Of a stretch of 64,000 nucleotides of DNA, positions 44,776-53,632 are shown in pieces. Position 1 is the first letter of the stretch. Each line of letters begins with the position of its first letter. Under the pieces are notes generated by a model that was not told the origin of the DNA, ran no database searches, and worked only from the letters and a program-made list of their open reading frames with translations. The position numbers were made by a program, and so were the translations under genes. This DNA comes from Protea cynaroides. Its lineage: Eukaryota > Streptophyta > Magnoliopsida > Proteales > Proteaceae. The stretch covers positions 25,872,112-25,936,111 of the forward strand of contig CM053267.1 of NCBI GenBank assembly GCA_028583415.1, in the 5' to 3' direction.

Positions 44776-46005
44776 ATGTCTCAATGCTGTAGTGCTGGTA
44801 AACATGCATTCGGTCCTGGCATGAACCTTCCGTAATTATCGGTTCCGCAGTTCGTTGAGTGGTGGTTTTGTTCTACGGTGGCGCAAGCCCATTTTCCCTG
44901 GTTTGAAGAGAAAAACATCGAGCTAGGGCGATGTGTAAACTTGGAGCAGCTACAACGTTTCGACGTTGAAGCGGCCTTTGGTGATCTTGGGTGGTTACCC
45001 GTCATTACTTACACTGTGACCACTCGCCCCAATCTAGTCAAGCATTTCTATGCCAACCTGGAGGTCGAGGGAAATGTTAACGACTTCAGCCGTGGCAAGG
45101 ACCTCCGCATCACCAGCTTTGCCAAAGGTGTTCCCATATCCTTTGACATTCACCAGCTTGCCGATCTTTTGGGGATACCAAATGATGGTGACTTGGTGTA
45201 GTGCACTCCCAAGATGAAGGGATTTCTTACTGATGATCTACGCCCAGGAGGTTTCAGAGCAGATCCTTAACCCAGGAGCACCCATGAAAGCTGCTAGCTT
45301 GAGACCTGTTCCTCAGGTTTATTGCCGCATCATCCAACATGATATTGTTTCTCAGAGTGGCCACTACAGTGAGTTGTCTCAGCTCACCCAGTACTTGACT
45401 TACTGCATCTGCACTAGGGAGCGGGTTTGTCTCCCTTACATTATTATCAGGACCATGCATCAGGCTACTCTGCCTGATCAGATCAGTAACCTTCCTTATG
45501 GCCGGCTTATCACTACTCTTCTGCGGCGCTTTCAGGTGGACATGAGGGGGAGATTGCGAGCGAGGACACTATGACCTCAGACATTGACTGGGACGCCATT
45601 ATCCAGATGAGGATAGACAATCTACCCATCAGTGATACGGAGTTAGAGGCTCGCCCTCGTCCGCTCAGGAGGGTAGCAGCAATGGCAGCAGCAGCAGCAG
45701 CAGCCAATGCGGCTCATGCAGAAGAGGCAGGGGATGATGATGATGATGATGATGATCAGATGGAGGACATTCTAGTACTGGTACCACAGCCCACACCTGC
45801 AACGGGACCATCCCAACCTCCTTCCGATACCGTGATGGGTATGTTTACGGAGATTTGGGATGCCCAACGTGAGATGAGTCATGACCTAGGGCGCCTTTTT
45901 CGCAGCCTCAGATTCACGCAAGAGCAGGTGCACTGGCTCAGGGTAGCTTATGAGCGTGACTATGACATCACTGACCCTATTCCTCCTATGCCCCCATCCC
46001 CATGA
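44776..46005 (+). pseudogene. E1 antisense extra gene (aORF), decayed
   Basis: Encoded opposite to E1's own genes, between gag and the 5' LTR. It reads MSQCCSAGKHAFGPGMNLP, a stop, then AQAHFPWFEEKNIELGRCVN, FDVEAAFGDLGWLPVITYTV, NLVKHFYANLEVEGNVNDFS and HQLADLLGIPNDGDLV, a stop, CTPKMKGF. A frame change near 45570 leads to an Ala-rich, Asp-rich acidic tail (AAAAAAANAAHAEE then a D run) and a C-terminal helical segment. TTTTGTAG at 44762-44769 is a 3' splice site just before the ATG. E3 carries the same gene. It is reminiscent of the domain annotated 'putative plant transposon protein', but I could not verify this. Function unknown. Confidence 0.7.
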
Positions 46006-46370
46006 TAGATCTTTTATTTTCTCTCTCTCACAGCATGGTTTTTACTATAACAGGGTAACTGTCTGGCTTGTGGACTGTACCCTGTAGCACTATTAACTTT
46101 TGATACTCTATATATATTTTATGTTTATAAAATTTTCTTTTTACTTGTTACGGTAATTTATGATCATTCTGCTTGTCACTATGGTTTCCTCACTAGAGCA
46201 TGTGTATTTATTAATTCCACCTTTAGTATAGTATATTATGCTCTTTCGTATTTAGTCTCAGGCATTAAACAAGTGCTTAGGGTGTCTTTTTATTAAGATT
46301 TTTAAATTCTTCCTATCTCAGTTCATTGACTCAATCAAGTGCATGTATGGTTTGTTGGACAGAGCCTAAG

Positions 46371-46383
46371 GGCTCTGATACCA
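46371..46383 (-). other. E1 primer binding site
   Basis: GGCTCTGATACCA on plus, TGGTATCAGAGCC on minus, three bases from the 5' LTR end; initiator tRNA-Met type. Confidence 0.93.
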
Positions 46384-46386
46384 AGT

Positions 46387-48626
46387 TGTCACACCCCAAT
46401 TTCGATTGAACCAGAAGTGTGAGTGAACTGTTACTGAACCAATGGTTCACAACAGGATCTCAATAAGACCGTATCCACTCATACAAACCATTGCACATAA
46501 CCATAATCAGAATATAATAAAATACAGTGAAAGTCTTAAATTAAATGAACTGAGAACTTCTATTGATAAATAAATTATCCAGTTATTCAAAATACCAAAA
46601 CATAAATAATTATCCTTAAATCCCAATTATAAATCCGACTGAAAATAAATAAAGAAACAAAACCAACATCCTAGAGGTACACGCAGAAAGGGCACTCGCA
46701 TGAAGCATCATGCTCGTCCTCTCCTGCTTGCACTTCTAAAGCAGCAACACCTCCATACGTCGGAGCATCCACATAGTTCTCTACAGTATAACCTGCATCA
46801 ACATCTAAAAACATGTATATATACAAGGGTGAGCTCACAACTTAGCTCAGTAAGACAATCAAACAATGCAACAAACATATGCATGAGTAACATTCACATC
46901 ATGGTCTGGTTTTAAGTTTGCAATGCACTATAGAAAGGATTGGCGGCCACCGCACCTCTATACACGAGTGTGTGAAGCCGCCCATGGATCAAACACCACT
47001 GTCGTCCCACATGCACCCACAATGGAATAGAGATGGAGCTAAAGCGTCCGAATCAAACACTGTCAACACTTCCCCTGATACCCTACCCATACCAATACGT
47101 AAGCCCCTATTGGCGAGGGCTTTCAAACTGGGCTCGCAACTAACCAATCCTGTATGTCATCATAGTAGGCCCTATCCCAACACAACTCCTTATGGCATAG
47201 AGATAGAGCCAGAGTCTAGTGGCTAGGCCGGAGACCACAATGCCACTTCCTCCCCCTAATACCCTACCCGCACTAAGCATGCTAAGACAGAACGATACGA
47301 AAAGGTGCTAGTGTGAGGAATGATCCCAGACCCCTGACCCTTCCCATTCCACACACCAACAAAAACAATCACATGTCTAACAGTCACATGCTAGCATAGC
47401 GAGTATGCATGGACAATAATAATAACTGAAAGTAAAGGATGACATGCGAGTATGCACAAACATTAGTCTACAAAATCATAGTTATTAACAACATTTTACT
47501 GTTATTAAATTATTAGGGTTTAGGTCCGATTCCCTTACCTGACGCTTGTTTGATAGCTTGCTCCACGTCACAGAATCCAAACTCGCTATCACAAGGTCCT
47601 ACACAATGTTAGAGTTGAATTAGAATTTTCTTAGGGTTTACGTTGGTCGAAAAGCCAATAAGATCAATAACACTCCTTACAATGTAGACCGGTCGCAGGT
47701 ACCAGTCGCAGGTACCAGCCGCAGTACTGTGGGGAAAGGTGCGACTGGTATGGTCGACCGGTCCCCACATACCAGTTTCTAGGAGATACTGGTTGCAGTA
47801 CCGATCGCATATGGTGCTACTGGTATGGTCGACCGGTATGTCTCCGGAAGACCATACATCTGGTTCTCGCCTTCCGTCGATCACCCCCTATTGATTCTAG
47901 GGTTTCTCCTACACATTCTAGGTCTGAGCACTGAGTTAGAGTTGTTTTCAACTCCATTTAAGTCCTAGTTTCGATGATTTTCAACCTTGAATTTGAATTT
48001 AGGGTTTACCGACTAGATTAGTATTTGACGACAAAAATATGGTTTAGATCAATACCTCGCTTTGCATAATATTGACCCAAACATGACTAACCATCCTAGA
48101 ATGATTAAAGTGGAGGAAGGTTTAAGCACTTACCGTTAGTTTGTGGTAGTGTGTTCTTCGTCCAACGGCAATGGTCGCTCTCCCCTCTCCTTCCTAGCTT
48201 CTTCTCCTTCTTCAATCTCTTTCTCTTCTCTAGGGTTTGTGAGGATCAATGAAAGGAATTTTAGGAGGTTTACGAGTCCTTATATAGGCTAGGGTTGAGT
48301 TTAGGAAGCCTCCTAACATTTGAAAAGTCCTTCGGTTCGAAATTTAGAAAGTGGGACCCGTAGAGATCCATTTCTTGATCTAAGTGGTCTGCTGCGCAGG
48401 CCATACCGGTCGATCGGTACCATCGACCGGTATGAAATATTTCATACTCTGAGGTCTGTTTTTGTACCTGATTGTCATCCGCTCGTCCCATTTGGCCCGG
48501 TGATGATTTGAAGACCTCTTACGACATGAATGAAAGATTTAGATCGGGTTCATGGAGTGCGGGTCTTACAACTCCCCCACTCTTAAAAGAAATTTCATCC
48601 CCAAAATTTACATGTAGGTTTCATAG
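46387..48626 (-). repeat. E1 5' LTR (core 46387-48570 plus 56-bp extension)
   Basis: The core of 2184 bases matches the 3' LTR. An extra 56 bases (48571-48626) contain a second copy of the polypurine-like block and AATTTACATGTAGG. The same extension is present in the E2 and E4 LTRs. TATA box CTATATAAGG at 48279-48288 (minus); donor-like GTAAGTGC near 48132; palindrome arrays at 47690-47845 and 48400-48435. Confidence 0.88.
46671..46805 (-). CDS. LTR-borne 44-codon reading frame, copy 3 (E1 5' LTR)
   Basis: Reads DVDAGYTVENYVDAPTYG, GVAALEVQAGEDEHDAS, CECPFCVYL-stop. Intact. Polypyrimidine plus AG lies directly upstream, as in the other copies. Confidence 0.42.
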   Translation of the reverse strand, partial: DVDAGYTVENYVDAPTYGGVAALEVQAGEDEHDASCECPFCVYL

Positions 48627-48912
48627 TATCCTCATGAGAAAATAAAGACAACTGAATCTTCATTATTTTTACCACTTCAGATGGGGAAAATAATAGAGAC
48701 AGAATCTCTTTATGCTATGTCTTGTTATCAACATCAATCAATTATGAAACTAGAGTCACTAAACACAATGGTGGAGGAGTAGAATGTATCTAAAAAGTCA
48801 TGTAAAGTTGGAATCCAATTATCATTCCAAATATGAATTTGATTCCCATACCCAATTTGCTAGAGCAAACCTTTCTGAAGAACATGCTATCCTACATATC
48901 TCTTTCAACATG
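48627..48912 (-). pseudogene. LINE-2, upstream part (pre-zinc-binding linker)
   Basis: On the minus strand it contains GNQIHIWNDNWIPTLHDF, the usual 'G-x-I-x-IW-x-D-x-WIP' segment that precedes the zinc-binding domain in plant LINEs, and leads to EDSVVFIFS. Joining it across E1 to RNGKFSVKTAYHLL at 36810 restores the normal order. The 5' end of this truncated copy lies near 48912. The boundary is approximate. Confidence 0.65.
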
Positions 48913-49700
48913 GAAGGAGGTGGTGATTGGTTATATCGGGGTTTCTCGGCAGCTGGCACTTTCTTAGTTCTTTCGCTCTGGTTATAGCTTGGGGTGCTCT
49001 TCGGCGACTTTTATTTCTTTTTCCTCCTTCAAGACCAGCATCATTGTTAAAGAGGTCTAGAAGTTAATTTTGGGACCTTTCTTTCTCCTGGAATCCAAAC
49101 CTTCATGTGGAAGGCTTGCTTGGATACTATTGGAGTTGGGGTTGGCCTGTGTAATCGATAAATCCTAACATTAGATGTCTGTCCATTGTGTAGCATGATT
49201 AGAGAGGTAGTAGAACATACACTCTTTTCCTGTTTGCAGGTTGTTCAAGCTTGGTTTGGGTCATGCCTAACATTGCGTTCATTGTCTTCTCTGGTGTGGT
49301 TCATTCTTGATTAGATCCTATATTGAGGATCGATGTCAAGACTCACAAAGTTGGAGAGGCATGATTTCTTGATGGCTCACTCAATAGTCTTATGGGAGAT
49401 TTAGTAATTGCAAAATGCAAGAGTATATAGGATTGATGTCCCTTCCCTTAGGCAGTGGATTTCCATGGTTAACTGGCAAGTGGAGGAAATTCTCTTGCTC
49501 GTCACTCTCTTGAGCTCCTACTGCCAATCATGTGCCGCTGGTTCCCTTTCCTCTCGATGGGTGTTTTCATCTCCTTACTGATGCATCGATCTTTGTTCGT
49601 CTGAGGGCAATGGCTACAAGTTGTACTGAGCGCATTGGACTCATTGAGAGGAGATCTAGCTCACGCCATCGAGTCTCTTAATAATCTCACTACCACATCA
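48913..49700 (+). pseudogene. LINE-1 (probable continuation): zinc-binding and RNase H remnants
   Basis: Contains IQTFMWKACLDTIG, then VCPLCSMIREVVEHTLFSC (zinc-binding domain) and QVVQAWFGS. A degraded RNase H trace LLTDASI follows near 49570. Same strand as the LINE at 31880-35655 and at the right domain position to be its 3' part. A stretch is missing or rearranged at the junction, so an independent third LINE is possible. Confidence 0.55.
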
Positions 49701-49900
49701 CATACATCTTCATTAACAGATGACTTTCCTATTACATTTATTGTTCTTATCCCTAACAAATTCTTTTTCCTATTTTCTTGTAATCATTCCCTATATCAAG
49801 GGATACACATCCATTCTCATAGGTTTTCATATGTATATATATGTTACTATCTACCATGAATAAAGCAAGCAAGTTTTATCCAACTCTTTTGCAGTTTACA

Positions 49901-49913
49901 TGGTATCAGAGCC
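49901..49913 (+). other. Primer binding site of second copia element
   Basis: TGGTATCAGAGCC directly after the LTR end. Confidence 0.9.
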
Positions 49914-49944
49914 CATACTTTGAACTTACTTTTGATTTCCTCCA

Positions 49945-50644
49945 TGGTCATTGATCCCTCCAACATTGGTTCTCTCCCACCCACTGCTTCAGAAGACATT
50001 CCTCCCTCCACTCATGAATGAATCATTTGTCATCGATGCATCACCACCTTACTATTTTCATCCTCTTACCGGTGATAACTATCCTACATGGTGCCGTGCT
50101 TTTCGCATGACCCTTTATGCTAAGATCAAGATGATGTTCATTGATGGGACCCTTCAGAAGCCCACCACTCCCCCCTTCTGACATTCAAATCTGAGAGCAT
50201 TGCAACTTCATGGTACTCTCTTGGCTTTTGACTGTCTATACTCGTACCCTTGCTAACAGTTTCATCTACATTGAAATGGCTCACTCAGTTTGGAAATAAC
50301 TTGAAGAATGTTTCTCTCGCAGTAATGCTCCTTGCATTTTTCATCACTCTTTCCACCATCCAACAAGGTACTGATCCCCTTACCACTTACTATACTCAGC
50401 TTGAAGTTCTACGGGATGAGCTAACTTCCTATGTTCCTGTTCCCACTTGCTCCCATGGTGCACAAGACATGCTCCACGCTGCCGCTCAGCAGGAATGCGT
50501 CTATCAATTTTTTATGAGACTTTTTGACTATTAAGCTGCAATTCATTCCCAAATCCTCACCATGGATCTCTTGCTTAATGTTAATTGCTCCTATTACTTG
50601 CTCTTATAGGAGAAACAACAACGGGTTCTTTCCCTTCTACATGG
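49945..50644 (+). pseudogene. copia gag remnant
   Basis: An ATG at 49945 gives MVIDPSNIGSLPPTASEDIP before a stop. The alternative frame carries YYFHPLTGDNYPTWCRAFRM and KIKMMFIDGTL, the copia gag N-terminal signature. Further traces are SVWKxLEECFSRSNAP and, near 50490, QQECVYQFFMRL. Many stops and frame changes. Interrupted by the E2 LTR at 50645. Confidence 0.75.
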
Positions 50645-52670
50645 TGTCACACCTTAATTTTGACAAAACCAGAAGTGTAAGTGAACCACCACTAAATCAA
50701 TGATTCACACCAGGATCTCAATAAGATCGTATCGACACACAAACCAATGCACACTAACCACAATTAGAATAATAATAAATATAGTGAAAGACTTAATAAA
50801 TAAATGAACTAAGTTTTTATTGATAAATAATAATTTTCTAAATTATCTCAAGTACCAAAACAAAGACTTATAATCTATTACATCGTCTTATAGTCAGAAC
50901 TAAAATAAAATAACCAAATCTAGAGGTACACGCAGAAGTGGTACTTGCGTGACGAATCATGCTCATTCTCCCCTGCTTGTACATTTAAAGCAGCAATACC
51001 ACCATACACTGGAGCATCCATGTAGTCCTCCACAATGCAACCTGCATCAGCATCTAAAAATGATGTATACACAAGGGTAAACTCACAACTTAGCTTTAGT
51101 AAGAAAATCAAACAATGCAACATAGAAAGATGCATGGAATAATATTTATATTTGGTCTGATATAACTTGCAAAGTGCTATGTAAGGTTAGCTACCACTAC
51201 ACCTCCATACACAAGAGTGTGAGCATGCCCAACGGATCACACACCGCTATCGCCCCACGTCACTCACTCTAATATAGAGATAAAGCTAGAGTTTGGTGGT
51301 CAAGCTAAACCATAATATCGTGTCCTCTCCCTAATACCCTGCCCGAATCAAGCATGCTAAGATAGTGGCAATACGAAAAGGTACTAGTGTGAGGAATGAT
51401 CCAAGACCCCAGACCCTTCCCATTTCACACACCAATGAAAATAATCACATGCCTAACAATACATCTTAGCATAACGAGTATGCATGAATAAGTAATAGCA
51501 ATAAAATAAAGATGACATGTTAAATGCACACACATCATGCAATAGGAACAGATAGCAACATTTTACTATTATTAGTTATTTAAGTTTGGGTCTGGTTCCC
51601 TGACCTGACACTTGATAACAAACCTTCTCTGTGTCACAAAGTCCAACCTTGCTGTCTATAGGTCCTATAAAACATTAGGGTGATTAGAATTAGGTTCATA
51701 GGATTTACACTGGTCGAAACCAAGTCTGGATTGAAAACTATCCGAATTTGCACATACCGGTTACACCATATTCTATAGATGGTCAGTCGATATGTCCAAG
51801 TGGATAGTTCTGGCGGACTTCTCAAGAGATACCGATCGACATATTGATCTTACATAAGTGCCACCGGTACTTCGACCTGACAGACTCTATAAGTCCACCA
51901 ATTTGGCATTCTTTTTTGTCGGTCTTCAACTTGATCCCTAGGGTTCCTCCTACACCATTCTAGGATTGAGAAAGGTCTTTATGACTAATCCATACATTCA
52001 TAGTTTTTCATTCTTGTAACCTTACCCAAGAATTCCCTACTTACAGATCTAGGGCTTTTGATAGGTTTAAGGTTTCGCATCAATACCTATCTAGCCATGG
52101 TATTGATCCTGAACCAACCTTCCTACTCCCTTACATAGAGTAGAGTACTCACCTTGGTTTTTAGGTCGACGGTGCTCTCCTCCCCATGGCTCTCTGCAGA
52201 CCTCCTTGCTTTTACGGGTCCTCCTCGGATCTCATTTTCAAACTCCAAGGTTTATGAGAGTCAATAAAAGGATCTAAAGAGAAGTAGGAGTCAATATATA
52301 GAGTAAGGTAGGTTTTAGAAGAGTTTCCTACGTAAGAAAGGTCTCTAGTAACCAAATTTGGAAAGTGAGACCCACAGAGGTCGATTTCCAACTCGCATAG
52401 TTTGCCTGCCTAGACATACTGATCGATTGTTCATGAAACCGGTATATCTCAACCAGTCAGACCGGACACTTTCCATTTTTATCTGTTTTGACTATTTTTT
52501 GTACCTGGACTTGTGGTTCGTCATCCGCTCATCCCATTTGGTTTGGTTATGACTAGAAGACCTGTTATGACAAGAAATATAGGTTTAAATTGGGTTTGTG
52601 GAGTGCGGGTCTTACAACTCCCCCACCCTTAAAATAAATTTCATCCAAAAATTTACATGTAGGTCTCATA
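50645..52670 (-). repeat. E2 3' LTR (core to 52616, extended to 52670)
   Basis: TGTCACACC to GGGTCTTACA on plus, about 1.97 kb, shorter and more diverged than E1's. It is followed by the 54-bp extension with AATTTACATGTAGG and then a second polypurine block at 52671-52689. Confidence 0.87.
50920..51135 (-). CDS. LTR-borne reading frame, copy 4 (E2)
   Basis: The conserved part is DADAGCIVEDYMDAPVYGG to SSRKYHFCVYL-stop. It is open and of normal length, but two of the three cysteines are replaced (R and Y). In this copy the frame stays open upstream to an ATG at 51135 (MHLSMLHCLIFLLKLSCEF), giving 71 residues. A similar in-frame MHL start exists in copy 1 only. Confidence 0.35.
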   Translation of the reverse strand: MHLSMLHCLIFLLKLSCEFTLVYTSFLDADAGCIVEDYMDAPVYGGIAALNVQAGENEHDSSRKYHFCVYL

Positions 52671-52689
52671 ACTCCCCCACCCTTAAAAC

Positions 52690-53632
52690 AATTAAGGTCT
52701 ATCACGAACTCTGGAAATAAATCTAGATACCGGCGCTAACCCTGGCATAAGGTCTATCATGAACTCTGTAGCTCTATCTAGAGGTAGTCTGGGTAGATCA
52801 TCTAAAAATACATCTGGAAACTCCCATACTACTTCAAGATCTTCCATCTTTGGCGTTTCCATAGTAACATCAACCACAAATACTAGGTATCCAACTCCTC
52901 CCTTCTTTAGACATCTCTTAGCTTTAAGAGTAGAGAGGATAAGTTTCTACTTTCTAGGCAGTTTAGTTCCTGTAAAGTTGAAGTCCTTTTCATTATCATC
53001 CTTGAAAGCGGGCTTCTTCTCGACACATAGTAAACTAGCCGAATACTGGCCTAACCAATCCATTCATAAAATGACATCAAAGTCTGCCATCTCGAGTTAA
53101 ATCAGATTTGCTTTTAGGTTCCGCCCATCAATGTGAACTAGGCATGGCCCATAACATTCATTTAGCATCACTTCCAATCCTAATGGAGATTGAACTATCA
53201 AACTCGGACTCAAGGGCTGACTGATAACTCCAACTTCTTTCCAAAAGATATGGAGACAAAAGAGTGCGTAGTCTTAGAGTCAAAGAGGACTTTGACGGGT
53301 ACACTAGCTATATCTACAGTCCCTAGATTTTAATTAACCTTTAATTTACATGCTCACATACATAATGCAGTAAACAAAAGAGTAATGAGAAAAATTGTAC
53401 CAGCAACCACATCAGGTGATGCGATTGCTTCCTTAGTGGTGATGGCAAATACCTTCCCCTACTTCGATTGCTTCTTGGATAATGGGTAAGTTCTAGTATA
53501 GTGGCCCATCTGCTAGTAGTTGAAGCATTTGAAGTTATTGTTCTGACCAGCTGCCTACTGTGATGGTGCTGTAGTAGTCCTTGCTGGCACAACAGTAGTC
53601 TGAGCTTTGTAAGGACGAAAAGGTTTGGTATT
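52690..53632 (-). pseudogene. E2 gag knuckle-protease remnant
   Basis: On the minus strand: a decayed knuckle (FKCFN-stop then QMGHYTRT) near 53510, the protease LFDSKTTHSFVS near 53270 with catalytic DSG changed to DSK, DVILWMDWL-like sequence near 53070, and the link to RT, EDLEVVWEFPDVF, DRATEFMIDLMPGLAPVS. It then breaks off near 52735. A short duplicated piece (AAGGTCTATCA, ACGAACTCTGG/ATGAACTCTG) lies at the deletion joint. Confidence 0.82.

Larger units (their letters stand above)
36834..48626 (-). mobile_element. E1: full-length Ty3/gypsy chromovirus (Del/Tekay-like), 11.8 kb
   Basis: Two LTRs of about 2.18 kb with primer site, gag, protease-RT-RNaseH-integrase in gypsy order and a chromodomain-like C-terminus, plus an antisense extra gene between 5' LTR and gag. 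Target duplication GTTTC (36829-36833) versus GTATC (48627-48631), 4 of 5 matching. Its flanks are the two halves of LINE-2. The long LTRs, the integrase tail and the VHWKSQDVEKTTWE block fit the Del/Tekay clade. Multiple stops, frameshifts and lost catalytic residues make it inactive. Confidence 0.9.
49700..50644 (+). mobile_element. Second copia element, 5' part only in window
   Basis: An LTR end (about 49700-49900, ...GCAGTTTACA, left boundary not resolved) is followed at once by the primer site and a gag remnant. It is cut at 50644 by E2. The rest should lie beyond the right edge of the window, after the nested elements. Confidence 0.7.
50645..53632 (-). mobile_element. E2: chromovirus, left part, internally deleted
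   Basis: A 3' LTR plus a short internal piece. On the minus strand the internal piece runs from gag knuckle through protease to the start of RT and then jumps directly to the polypurine tract, missing RT, RNase H and integrase. The right part is cut off by E3 at 53633. The base block just left of the LTR is CATGG (50640-50644). Its copy should flank the E2 5' LTR outside the window. Confidence 0.85.
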
